Shown in pieces: positions 8,859 to 17,202 of a stretch of 64,000 nt of DNA. Position 1 is the stretch's first letter, and each line of letters opens with the position of its first letter. The DNA is from Photobacterium ganghwense (GTDB lineage: Bacteria > Pseudomonadota > Gammaproteobacteria > Enterobacterales > Vibrionaceae): positions 1 through 64,000 of the forward strand of contig NZ_PYMI01000010.1 in NCBI RefSeq assembly GCF_003025595.1, in the 5' to 3' direction. Under the pieces are notes generated by a model. It ran no database searches and was not told the origin of the DNA. It saw only the letters and a program-made list of their open reading frames with translations. A program made the translations under genes and the position numbers.

Positions 8859-9692
8859 TTACTTCAGTTCCATCATCCGGTTGTCCGGCGTCAGAATGGA
8901 TGCCCATGGCAAGCTCTCGTCACCCAGGGTAATAAAGTTCGGGTTTTCCAGCGTATCCCGCTCGTTATAGGAAAGCGGCGTCAGGTGAGTATTGAGGATA
9001 CGTCCGCCAGCTTCCTCGACAATGCACTGGGTGGCTGCCGTATCCCACTCCCCGGTTGGCCCCAACCGCAAATAGCAGTCAACAGCACCCTCGGCCACCA
9101 AACAGGCTTTCAGCGCGGCTGACCCCAGTGGGACCAGATCGTAATTTAGCGCCGGATCCAGCCGGCTGGTAATGGCGCGAATGTTCTGGCGGCGGCTGAT
9201 CGCCACCGCGATGGACTGTGTCGGCAACTCATGTTTGTGGGTTGAAATCCGCACGGTTTCCCCTTCCGGGGTGGTCTTCCAGGCGCCCTTGCCCTGATAA
9301 GCGTAATACACCACGCCGGATACCGGAGCATACACGACCCCCATCACCGGCCTGTGGTTATCAACCAGCGCGATGATCGTGGCGAAGTCACCGCTGCGGG
9401 CGATAAACTCCTGCGTCCCGTCCAGCGGGTCCACCAGCCAGTAACGCTGCCATTGGCTGCGCTCTGCCAGCGGAATGTCGGCGGCTTCCTCTGACAGCAC
9501 CGGAATATCCGGAGTCAGTTCGCTCAGGCGGGACACCACCAGTTTATGCGCGGCTAAGTCCGCACTGGTCACCGGCGTATTGTCCTGTTTGATTTGCTTT
9601 TCAAACTGGCCACGCTGGTAAATATCAAGAATGACCTGCCCGGACGAACGGGCAATATCAATTACTTGAGGTAATAGGTTCGATAAGTCCAT
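8859..9692 (-). CDS. cysQ: 3'(2'),5'-bisphosphate nucleotidase
   Basis: Hydrolyses 3'-phosphoadenosine 5'-phosphate (PAP), the by-product of sulfate assimilation and of acyl-carrier-protein priming. The 277-residue protein belongs to the inositol-monophosphatase fold. It carries the metal-binding motifs LSEEAAD and WLVDPLDGTQEF and the C-terminal GEWDTAATQCIVEEAGG. It lies 8 bp downstream of nudE and is probably co-transcribed with it, a pairing known from other gammaproteobacteria. Confidence 0.94.
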   Translation of the reverse strand: MDLSNLLPQVIDIARSSGQVILDIYQRGQFEKQIKQDNTPVTSADLAAHKLVVSRLSELTPDIPVLSEEAADIPLAERSQWQRYWLVDPLDGTQEFIARSGDFATIIALVDNHRPVMGVVYAPVSGVVYYAYQGKGAWKTTPEGETVRISTHKHELPTQSIAVAISRRQNIRAITSRLDPALNYDLVPLGSAALKACLVAEGAVDCYLRLGPTGEWDTAATQCIVEEAGGRILNTHLTPLSYNERDTLENPNFITLGDESLPWASILTPDNRMMELK

Positions 9693-9700
9693 TGTCGCTC

Positions 9701-10252
9701 CTATTTCACGAGATGTTTCAACGCCAGGAACAGGGCGGTGATGCTCCGCGCTTCGGCAAAATCCAAATGGCTGATCAATTCTTCTGCCTGATTGACCGGC
9801 CAGCGTACCACTTCCAGTGGCTCAGGCTCGTCCCCTTCCAGTTGTTCCGGGTACAGTTCCTGCGCCAGAAACAGGGTCATTTTGCTGGAGAAATACGACG
9901 GGGCCAACACGACCTCTTTCATCGGCTGAAGCTGACGGGCACCAAAGCCAATCTCTTCTTTCAGCTCACGGTTTGCGGCCTCGGAAGGCAGTTCGCCATG
10001 ATCCACCAAGCCTTTCGGAAAGCCGAGTTCGTATCGCTCCGTCCCGGCTGAATATTCGCGGATCAGCAACAGATCACCTTCCGCGGTCACCGGGACCACC
10101 AGCACGGCATGACGACCTGACGGTTTCATCCGCTCATAGGTTCGCTCAACGCCATTTGAAAAGCGCAGATCCAGCGACTCGATTTTAAACAGCCGCGACT
10201 GAGCGACTACTTCCGTAGCCAGAATTTCTGGTTTGTTTTTGTCTGCTGCCAT
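9701..10252 (-). CDS. nudE: ADP compounds hydrolase (Nudix)
   Basis: A 183-residue Nudix hydrolase that splits ADP-ribose, AP3A and related ADP compounds. The Nudix box is complete: G-x5-E-x7-RELKEEIGF within GLVDHGELPSEAANRELKEE. The N-terminal part resembles NudE (the ERMKPSGRHAVLVVPVT segment). It lies upstream of cysQ, and both are separated from the gsp operon by a terminator hairpin. Confidence 0.92.
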   Translation of the reverse strand: MAADKNKPEILATEVVAQSRLFKIESLDLRFSNGVERTYERMKPSGRHAVLVVPVTAEGDLLLIREYSAGTERYELGFPKGLVDHGELPSEAANRELKEEIGFGARQLQPMKEVVLAPSYFSSKMTLFLAQELYPEQLEGDEPEPLEVVRWPVNQAEELISHLDFAEARSITALFLALKHLVK

Positions 10253-10362
10253 GACCTGTCCTGTCTACTTGCTGCTGCCAACCGCCGCAGCCAGGGGAAA
10301 ACCGTATTTAATGGCAACGGAGAGGGGAAATAAAGCATTTTATGAAGAAAACGTTAACCCAA

Positions 10363-10383
10363 ACCCGACTGTGCGAGTCGGGT
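10363..10383 (-). terminator. Probable terminator after gspN
   Basis: ACCCGACT (10363-10370), GTGCG loop, AGTCGGGT (10376-10383), directly after the gspN stop codon. Read leftward it is followed by a weakly T-rich TTGGGTT, so termination may be partial. Confidence 0.6.
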
Positions 10384-10388
10384 ATTGG

Positions 10389-11147
10389 TTAAAAGCGTCC
10401 GCTGTAGGTGATTTTATACTGCCCTTTGGGATCCGGATTACCGAGCCATTTCAGCTGCTGGCCTAATTGCGGGGAAAACTCAGCGCCCGGCTTAAACCAG
10501 CCATTGAGGGTATAGCGGTTGCCCGGCTCCAGCGACAGGGCAAATTCACTCGACACCTCCGTGGAAGACTGGCGGATATCGGCCAGCACTTTCCCCTGAT
10601 CACAGCGAAGATCAGCCAGTACCGGTCCCGGATTCACGCCGCCCATCGGCGAGCCCACATTGGCTGCGCTCCAGGCCAGTGCACCGTTCAGCTCCGCACA
10701 ATACGGCGCGGCAAACTGGTAATCACGCACCGTCAGTTCCAGGTTACCCGCCACGGTCAGCGGCAGGGCCATTGGGACATTGCGCATCACTTCACGGGCC
10801 GGCAAAGACACCAGCAGGTTCTCAGCGAACGCTCCCTGACTACTGTAGCCCACCAACCCGCGGCCGGTCAGGTTCATGTCACTGCCCTGCCCGAATCGCA
10901 CATCAAACTGCAAGCGGGCCGTCAGCAACGACAGCACATGCATGTCCCATTGCAGACGCCCAAAATTCTTTCCTTGCCAGCGAATCTGACTCGCGCGGCC
11001 CTGCCATAACGTACCGGAGATGCCGCCGACATCCAGCCCCTGTACGGCCGGTATCTGCTGCCAGACCCAGCTGGCCGGAATATGTGCCACAGCACTGCCC
11101 AGCAGTACCACCCCAAATGAAACGCCGGTTAAGACTTTAAACTTCAC
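10389..11147 (-). CDS. gspN: Type II secretion system protein N
   Basis: A 252-residue inner-membrane protein with one N-terminal hydrophobic anchor (about residues 4-24) and a periplasmic domain, the last gene of the gsp operon. Family features seen are WVWQQIPAVQGLDVGGISGTLW near the N-terminus and the C-terminal GRF. GspN is an accessory part of the inner-membrane platform and is not needed in every system. It starts 2 bp after the gspM stop. Confidence 0.9.
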   Translation of the reverse strand: MKFKVLTGVSFGVVLLGSAVAHIPASWVWQQIPAVQGLDVGGISGTLWQGRASQIRWQGKNFGRLQWDMHVLSLLTARLQFDVRFGQGSDMNLTGRGLVGYSSQGAFAENLLVSLPAREVMRNVPMALPLTVAGNLELTVRDYQFAAPYCAELNGALAWSAANVGSPMGGVNPGPVLADLRCDQGKVLADIRQSSTEVSSEFALSLEPGNRYTLNGWFKPGAEFSPQLGQQLKWLGNPDPKGQYKITYSGRF

Positions 11148-11149
11148 AC

Positions 11150-11626
11150 TTACCCCCGCCCTAACTGCAAGCGGTTAACTTCGACCATACCCGTCCTGTC
11201 GGTTTTGGTCACATCGAGAAACTGCGTATCAATGCCATGTTCATCACGCAAAAACGCCAGCCAGTTGACCAGGGTGTTGAACGGCACGGGTTTCACCCAC
11301 ACCTGCACCGCTTCACTGCGGGGCTGCATCCGAATCACTTCAATCTGGAACCGGCGGGTTGTTTCATTGATCACCTGATTCAGCCCTTTATCACTGACCG
11401 AACCGGTTGAGCCGGATGTCCCGCGCAGGGCGACGATCTCATCCGCTTTCTGGCTGACCCAACTTAATAGCTGGCGTTCCCGCTGCAGATGCGTTTCGGC
11501 ATTGGCAGCCGAGTTAGCCATCGGCTGCCAGATCCCCCAGTACAATATCGCGATGAACAGGGCGATACCGCCCCCCAGAACCAGTCGCTGTTCTCTCAGG
11601 CTGAGCCCGTTCCACCAGGCTTTCAT
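11150..11626 (-). CDS. gspM: Type II secretion system protein M
   Basis: A 158-residue bitopic inner-membrane protein: a short cytoplasmic start (MKAWWNGLSLREQRLVLGG), one membrane helix at about 17-35, a coiled-coil-like segment and a ferredoxin-like periplasmic domain. It binds GspL and steadies it in the assembly platform. The start overlaps the gspL stop (ATGA), so the two are translationally coupled. Confidence 0.93.
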   Translation of the reverse strand: MKAWWNGLSLREQRLVLGGGIALFIAILYWGIWQPMANSAANAETHLQRERQLLSWVSQKADEIVALRGTSGSTGSVSDKGLNQVINETTRRFQIEVIRMQPRSEAVQVWVKPVPFNTLVNWLAFLRDEHGIDTQFLDVTKTDRTGMVEVNRLQLGRG

Positions 11627-12930
11627 GATTTTCTCCTTACCACGACGGCGCCGGTAACCTGATTACCTTCCCGGTTCAACTGCCCCTGCTCAACCTCAAA
11701 CTGCTCGGTAAGCAAGGTGCGTAATTGCTCAAAATGCTGGAACTCGGCGGCAACCGCCTGGAACCGGATTTCGCCCCGATTCTGATCGTATTTCAGGCTC
11801 TGCACCGTCAGCTGCGGAACTTTCGCCAGCGATGGCTGCAGCTGGGCCAGCCACGGCAGCAGACCACTGTCATTGGCGCCACCTCCCAACCGGGTCAATT
11901 CACTGCTCATCTGACGCTTCAGGTAACTCTCCGACGGAATACGCTGAAACTGCGGCAGAACCTGACGGAAAATACGCTCGCTCTCAGCCCGGTATACGTC
12001 AGCCTGCGCGTCTTTGGCCTGAACCGACACCACATGTTCGGTGCCCACCACCGCCAGCAAGACAGCGGCTGCAATCGCCACTTTCCGCCACGGTTTGAGG
12101 TACTTGCGCCAGGCCGGTTGCAGCTTGTACGGGCCAGACAATAAGTTAGCCTTATGGCCGATGACGCCCTGTGCCAGCAACTGCATCACCAGCTCTGGTG
12201 TTTCCGCTTTCCACAGCCCCGGCATCCCGGCCGGTGCTGGCGTGTAGTGGTGAATCCGGTGCTCCGGATCACGCGGCAGCTCTGTCCCGGACGCCACGGT
12301 GGCGTCATCTGACGCAGTATCCGCCGCTGGCTCGTTAAGCGCTTCCTCATCCGCGTCATCCGCCCGCGGTACTATCGGGGTTTGCTGCGCAGACAACCAG
12401 GCCGGTAGCCACGCGGCTTCGGCACCAATGCCCAGCATCTCAGACTGACGGATCAACCAGAGACCATCCAGTTCAGCCGCGGTGTACCCCTGATCAAACA
12501 GCGGCAGACACAAACAATCCGGCACCACAGCCTTGATTTCAATCCCGGCATCACTCAATGCAGCCAGCCAGTGCTCCATCTTACGATGTTCCAGCACCGC
12601 GACCTGAGCACTGTCACCGCTTTTTTTCAGCAAATGCACATGCAGATGGTCAACGTCCTGTGCCAGCTCTTCCTCCAGCAGGAACGGTAATACCGCTCCA
12701 AGCTGACGGCTGCTGCCGGCCGGGATCGTCACCTGCGTCAGCAGCACGTCACAGGCCGGGGCCAATGCATATACCGTACGCTGGGTAGCATACTCCGCGA
12801 TCTCGCCCAACTGGCTGATATCCGCCAGTTGGCCCGAAGCAATCACTTCATGTTGTTGTGGCGACCAGACAAGCCATTGCACCGGCTGTTCAGCACGGCT
12901 ACTGAGCCTGATTGTCAGAATTTCGCTCAC
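11623..12930 (-). CDS. gspL: Type II secretion system protein L
   Basis: Recruits the GspE ATPase to the inner membrane. The 435-residue protein has an actin-like cytoplasmic domain, one membrane helix near the middle of the C-terminal half (VAIAAAVLLAVVGTEHVV) and a periplasmic domain that pairs with GspM. I place the start at the GTG at 12930 (SEILTIRLSSR), because it has a GGAGG five bases upstream and matches the EpsL N-terminus; an in-frame start at 12957 would add nine odd residues. It overlaps gspK by 32 bp. An acidic D/A/E-rich stretch in the middle is a linker. Confidence 0.92.
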   Translation of the reverse strand: MSEILTIRLSSRAEQPVQWLVWSPQQHEVIASGQLADISQLGEIAEYATQRTVYALAPACDVLLTQVTIPAGSSRQLGAVLPFLLEEELAQDVDHLHVHLLKKSGDSAQVAVLEHRKMEHWLAALSDAGIEIKAVVPDCLCLPLFDQGYTAAELDGLWLIRQSEMLGIGAEAAWLPAWLSAQQTPIVPRADDADEEALNEPAADTASDDATVASGTELPRDPEHRIHHYTPAPAGMPGLWKAETPELVMQLLAQGVIGHKANLLSGPYKLQPAWRKYLKPWRKVAIAAAVLLAVVGTEHVVSVQAKDAQADVYRAESERIFRQVLPQFQRIPSESYLKRQMSSELTRLGGGANDSGLLPWLAQLQPSLAKVPQLTVQSLKYDQNRGEIRFQAVAAEFQHFEQLRTLLTEQFEVEQGQLNREGNQVTGAVVVRRKS

Positions 12931-13906
12931 TGATTCCTCCATAACGACGACGCACAACCGTCACCTTGTTATCACTATCTCGTTTGAGCAAGGCCACCAA
13001 CCGGACCCTGGCACGATCCACCAGGATCTCTGTGTCTAACTGAAAATAATCACTTTTGACGCTGATAAATGCCTTTACCTGTTTCTTCACCTCGGCATCC
13101 ATGCTGGACAGCACCGGATCAGCCAGAAAATCATCTTCACTGTTCCAGCCGTCATAAGGACGTTCCGCAATCAGCTTCTGCGCATCACTGAGCGCCAGCC
13201 GGGGAGAGAACAGACCCACCAGAATGGCGGCTTGTTTCTCATCCAGGGTATTCACATTCACCCGCAACTCCTTGCTGGGAATGGCACACAGCAACGGCCG
13301 GGCTAACTGGTAAATCTCGGCGCTAACGCCATTGACCGCCCGCAGTTCGGAAATATCTGCCATCCAGTCACGTGGCGGCAGGTAAGGCGGACGAAACCCT
13401 TCGTAGGTACTGTCACCGGCCCCGAAAGCCGCATTCACCGCTTCATCCGGATCGACATATTCCCATACCGAGTCGGCCACCACTTCTGCGTCGTAGCTTT
13501 CGACCCCGGCTTCTTCCAGAATCATCTGCAACGCACGCACTTCAAAAGGTTTGGCGGAGCTGCCCGTCACCGGACGGATGCCGGACAATGCATTGACGTT
13601 GAAACACGCCTGACGATCGACAATATCACCAATGGCCTCGCCGCCTTCCAGCGGATAACGCTGCCCACGGGTTGCCCATGCCTGACTGAGGTTCACCGTC
13701 TCGCTGTCCGCCAGACTTTTCTCGATGGCGACTTTGCCTAACGCTTCCATCCCCTGGGCATACCAGAACGCCTGCTGATTCTGGATCTGGTTTTCCACCC
13801 GATAAAAATTCAGGTGCAGCCGTTCACTCATCTGTACCGCCAACAACGTCATCAGCGCCATTAACATCAGCACGACGATCAGGGCGACACCTTTTTGCTG
13901 TTTCAT
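12899..13906 (-). CDS. gspK: Type II secretion minor pseudopilin K
   Basis: A 335-residue minor pseudopilin that, with GspI and GspJ, caps the tip of the pseudopilus. The prepilin-peptidase site is KG|VALIVVLMLM near the N-terminus. As usual for GspK, the Glu normally found at position +5 of the mature pilin is absent, which fits the tip location. The large inserted alpha-helical domain explains its size compared with other pseudopilins. Confidence 0.94.
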   Translation of the reverse strand: MKQQKGVALIVVLMLMALMTLLAVQMSERLHLNFYRVENQIQNQQAFWYAQGMEALGKVAIEKSLADSETVNLSQAWATRGQRYPLEGGEAIGDIVDRQACFNVNALSGIRPVTGSSAKPFEVRALQMILEEAGVESYDAEVVADSVWEYVDPDEAVNAAFGAGDSTYEGFRPPYLPPRDWMADISELRAVNGVSAEIYQLARPLLCAIPSKELRVNVNTLDEKQAAILVGLFSPRLALSDAQKLIAERPYDGWNSEDDFLADPVLSSMDAEVKKQVKAFISVKSDYFQLDTEILVDRARVRLVALLKRDSDNKVTVVRRRYGGISERNSDNQAQ

Positions 13907-13915
13907 CTCAGCCCC

Positions 13916-14569
13916 TTACGTATCACTGGCTTCCAGCGCCGAGTGCGGCAACATATACACCCGCTCGATTTCACCGTAGTCTTTCAGGGTCAGCCTGACC
14001 ATCACGCCTTCCGGCAGGGCGGCGGGGGTAGTCCATTCATCAGACCAGGTTTTGTCACTGTAAAAACGGAAAGTGACCGATTCGACCCCGGTCAGGATCG
14101 GCCGCACCAGCGGCTCTGCACCGACCACCGTATCGGGATAGCGCAGCCACACCCGCTCCAGAGTCCCCTCGACCACCCGGTAGCCGACTTTCAGTACTTC
14201 GCCGCGCGGAAACATCTGCTGCGGATTCTGCCAGCCGAGACGGGTAAACAGAATACCCTGACTGGACGAATCCAGCAGGTACTCCCCGCTGCGCAGCAGG
14301 GTATCGCTGACCAGCTCCCCCTGATCCCGCACCTTACGCGGCACCACCTGCCGAAAATCGTTGTCGAGCATCACCATCGCCCGCTGAATTTCCTGCAGCC
14401 GTTCGTTGTGATCCCGAGACTGGGCATCACTGCGCTGCACCCCGTTCATCACCTGATAAGCGGACAGGCTGAGCATGGCAAACACTGCGATGGCAACCAG
14501 CACTTCCAGCAGGGTAAACCCCGCCGCTTGTTTCACTCGCGAGCGAGCTGATGGGTTAATTCTCAACAT
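13916..14569 (-). CDS. gspJ: Type II secretion minor pseudopilin J
   Basis: A 217-residue minor pseudopilin with a type IV prepilin signal (AAG|FTLLEVLVAIAVF, Glu at +5), cleaved and N-methylated by the prepilin peptidase, which is not encoded in this window. It forms the tip complex with GspI and GspK. It overlaps gspI by 14 bp and is 9 bp from gspK. Confidence 0.94.
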   Translation of the reverse strand: MLRINPSARSRVKQAAGFTLLEVLVAIAVFAMLSLSAYQVMNGVQRSDAQSRDHNERLQEIQRAMVMLDNDFRQVVPRKVRDQGELVSDTLLRSGEYLLDSSSQGILFTRLGWQNPQQMFPRGEVLKVGYRVVEGTLERVWLRYPDTVVGAEPLVRPILTGVESVTFRFYSDKTWSDEWTTPAALPEGVMVRLTLKDYGEIERVYMLPHSALEASDT

Positions 14570-14930
14570 AAGTTCTCAGGGTCACGATAGACTGCTTACG
14601 CTCAGCGTCGGTCGCGACGGTAACATCCAGCGCCCGCAGAAAACCGTCAGCGGTTTTGGTGCTTTTAATGGACCAGTACCACTCCCGGCCGGCCAGTTCG
14701 GATTTCCCGAGCTTAACGGCAGTCGGGATCTCCCCGGACAGCCTGACCTTAGCCAGTTCGTTGTCCGCGACCATAGCGGCAAACGTCTTTTCTTCCAGAT
14801 ACCCCAGCGTATTGAGGTGCTGACTGACCGCTTTCATCACGCTCAGGGCCGCGGTCGCAAACACAGCCAGTGCCACCAGCACTTCCAGCAGAGTCATGCC
14901 GCGCGCGCGCGACGGGTGCTTACGTATCAT
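14556..14930 (-). CDS. gspI: Type II secretion minor pseudopilin I
   Basis: A 124-residue minor pseudopilin, the usual length for GspI, with signal RG|MTLLEVLVALAVFATAA (Glu at +5). In the family it nucleates the GspI-J-K tip complex that starts pseudopilus assembly. Its start overlaps the gspH stop by 4 bp and its end overlaps gspJ, indicating tight translational coupling. Confidence 0.94.
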   Translation of the reverse strand: MIRKHPSRARGMTLLEVLVALAVFATAALSVMKAVSQHLNTLGYLEEKTFAAMVADNELAKVRLSGEIPTAVKLGKSELAGREWYWSIKSTKTADGFLRALDVTVATDAERKQSIVTLRTYVEN

Positions 14931-15520
14931 AAGCCCTCCTGCTCGGTCTGGCTCTTGATGGATTCGCCCGGCGGCAATAAAAAGACCCGCCCGACTTCAT
15001 CCGCCTGAACCCGCCAGAACTGGTTTTCCCCTTCCACTTCAAAGTTCAGGGTAAAGGGGGTGTATTCCCCACTGGCCATCACGACCACCTGAGGCGGTTT
15101 CACTTTGTCTTTATCAGTTTGTTCAGCAAACAAGTCTTCGTTGAACAGCGAGCCGGGTTTGAACAGCCTGTCCTGATCCTGCCAGGAGAAACTGCCGACC
15201 TCGAGATCCAACCGCACCGACTCATCCACGTCCACTTTGGTGAAAAAACGGGATTCCGTCAGCGGCTGCCAGTCACTACCGGTTAGCTGAAGAAACTGGT
15301 ACCCATGACGCTCAATACGGACCCCGTAATCGGTGCCGTTGAGCAGGGCATCCTCACCCAGCAACTGGATGAGGTGATGAAAACGCGCTGCCTCCTCGCG
15401 AACGGTGTCTTCCCGGCTTTCTGGCAGGGAAATCATGACCGCGACGGCACTGGTTGCCAGCAGCACCAGCACCAGCAGAATTTCAATCAGGGTAAACCCG
15501 GCAGCGCGTTGATTGGTCAT
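14927..15520 (-). CDS. gspH: Type II secretion minor pseudopilin H
   Basis: A 197-residue minor pseudopilin with prepilin signal AAG|FTLIEILLVLVLLATSA, followed by the beta-sandwich-type C-terminal domain. It is thought to link the tip complex to the major pseudopilin GspG. It starts 5 bp after the gspG stop. The order G-H-I-J-K is canonical. Confidence 0.93.
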   Translation of the reverse strand: MTNQRAAGFTLIEILLVLVLLATSAVAVMISLPESREDTVREEAARFHHLIQLLGEDALLNGTDYGVRIERHGYQFLQLTGSDWQPLTESRFFTKVDVDESVRLDLEVGSFSWQDQDRLFKPGSLFNEDLFAEQTDKDKVKPPQVVVMASGEYTPFTLNFEVEGENQFWRVQADEVGRVFLLPPGESIKSQTEQEGL

Positions 15521-15525
15521 CGGGA

Positions 15526-15960
15526 TCAGTAGTCCAGCATGTTCCAGTTGCCGATGTCGGTGTTCACCCCGTCACCGCCTTCCTGACCGTCCGCCCCTAG
15601 GCTGAAGATATCCACAGCACCGTGCTCACCCGGCATCACATAGTGGTAATCGTTCCCCCATGGATCCTGCGGCAGACGCTTGATGTAGCCACCGTTGCGG
15701 TAATTGCGCGGTTCAGGGCTTGAAGCCGGCTTAGTTACCAGCGCTTCCAGACCCTGATCGGTCGTCGGGTACACACTGTTATCCAGCTTATACATGTCCA
15801 GTGCCTGCTCCAGCGCACTGATGTCAGTCACGACTTTCTGCTGATCGGCTTTTTCCTTGTTGCCCAGCAGGTTTGGAACCACCAGACTGGCGAGAACGCC
15901 CAGAATGACGATCACAACCATCACTTCCAGCAGGGTAAAGCCGCGTTGTTTGCGTTGCAT
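15526..15960 (-). CDS. gspG: Type II secretion major pseudopilin G
   Basis: The 144-residue major subunit of the pseudopilus that pushes folded exoproteins through the secretin. The signal RG|FTLLEVMVVIVILGVLASL has Glu at +5. The C-terminal region holds the calcium-binding loop residues of the family (DPWGNDYHYVMPGEHG...DIFSLGADGQEGG). The ATG at 15960 is preferred because of its GGAGG site; the longer in-frame start at 15975 would overlap that site. Confidence 0.96.
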   Translation of the reverse strand: MQRKQRGFTLLEVMVVIVILGVLASLVVPNLLGNKEKADQQKVVTDISALEQALDMYKLDNSVYPTTDQGLEALVTKPASSPEPRNYRNGGYIKRLPQDPWGNDYHYVMPGEHGAVDIFSLGADGQEGGDGVNTDIGNWNMLDY

Positions 15961-15978
15961 TGAAAAGACCTCCAAAAA

Positions 15979-17199
15979 TTACATTCCGACCATATTGTTC
16001 AAAGCAATGATCGGCATTAGGGTAGCAATAACAATAAACATCACGATGCCAGCCATCGCGACGATCAATAAGGGTTCAAAAATGCCCAGCGCCATGTTCA
16101 CCAGCGATTCGAAATCCCGATCCTGGTTATCGGCGGCGCGGGTCAGCATCTGTTCCAGCTCCCCACTGCGCTCACCGCTGGCAATCATGTGCAGCATCAT
16201 CGGCGGGAACAGGCGGGTCTGCTCCAGGGAGACCCGCAGGCTCGAGCCTTCACGCACCTTGTCGGCCGCTTCGCGAACCTGCTGATTGACCCAGGTGTTG
16301 GTCATGACATCAGAGGCCACTTTCATCCCTTCCAGCAGCGGGATAGCACTGGAGGTACAGATCGACAAAGTACGGGCAAACCGTGAGGTATTGAGGCCCC
16401 GCGCAACTTTGCCGATCACCGGCAGGTGCATGACCCAGCGATCCCACTTGAGCCGGAAATCCGGCCGCCGCAGTGCCGCTTTGAGCAGCGCAAACAGACA
16501 CACCAGCCCGATCACGACAGCCAGCCCCCAGTTCTGGACAAAATCACTGGCTGCCAGCAGCACTTCAGTGACGGTCGGCAGCTCCTGTCCCATCTGAACG
16601 AACTGATCGACGATTTTCGGAACCACAGTCGCCAGCAGGAACGACACCACCGCAACCGCCACTAGGGTCAGCATGGTCGGGTAAATCAGCGCCTGTTGCA
16701 GTTTACTGCGCATATGCTGGCGGTTCTCGGTGTAATCTGCCAGCCGGTTTAGCACGGTATCCAAGTGGCCGGATTTTTCCCCGGCCGCCACCATCGCCCG
16801 AAACAGCTGGTCGAAGATATGCGGATACTCTGCCATTGAGTCTGACAGGGTGTAGCCTTCCACCACCCGCGAACGCACAGCCAGCAGCATGTTCTTGAGA
16901 CGGGGCTTTTCGCTCTGCTCGGCAACGGCTTTCAGGCACTCTTCAAGCGGCATCGCCGCCTGCACCAGCGTCGCCAGCTGGCGGGTGATCAGCGACAGCT
17001 CAGTCGTGCTGATCCCGCGCCGGAGATGAAAACCGCCACTGGCTTTTTTCTTCTCCCGCTCATGCGATTGCGCCACTTCCAGCGGGATCAGCCCCTGCTC
17101 ACGCAGTTGCTGGCGAACCTGGCGGGCAGTATCGCCCTCCAGCACGCCTTTCTTCTGTCGGCCTCGGGCATCCAGTGCCTTGTATTCAAATGCCGCCAT
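15979..17199 (-). CDS. gspF: Type II secretion inner-membrane platform protein F
   Basis: A 406-residue polytopic protein of the GspF/PilC family: two cytoplasmic helical-bundle domains, each followed by membrane segments, with the last ones near residues 165-190, 215-235 and 370-395. It is the central membrane protein that couples GspE ATPase motion to pseudopilus growth. It begins MAAFEYKALDARGR, the usual family start, and lies 3 bp after gspE. Confidence 0.95.
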   Translation of the reverse strand: MAAFEYKALDARGRQKKGVLEGDTARQVRQQLREQGLIPLEVAQSHEREKKKASGGFHLRRGISTTELSLITRQLATLVQAAMPLEECLKAVAEQSEKPRLKNMLLAVRSRVVEGYTLSDSMAEYPHIFDQLFRAMVAAGEKSGHLDTVLNRLADYTENRQHMRSKLQQALIYPTMLTLVAVAVVSFLLATVVPKIVDQFVQMGQELPTVTEVLLAASDFVQNWGLAVVIGLVCLFALLKAALRRPDFRLKWDRWVMHLPVIGKVARGLNTSRFARTLSICTSSAIPLLEGMKVASDVMTNTWVNQQVREAADKVREGSSLRVSLEQTRLFPPMMLHMIASGERSGELEQMLTRAADNQDRDFESLVNMALGIFEPLLIVAMAGIVMFIVIATLMPIIALNNMVGM

Positions 17200-17202
17200 C
17201 CG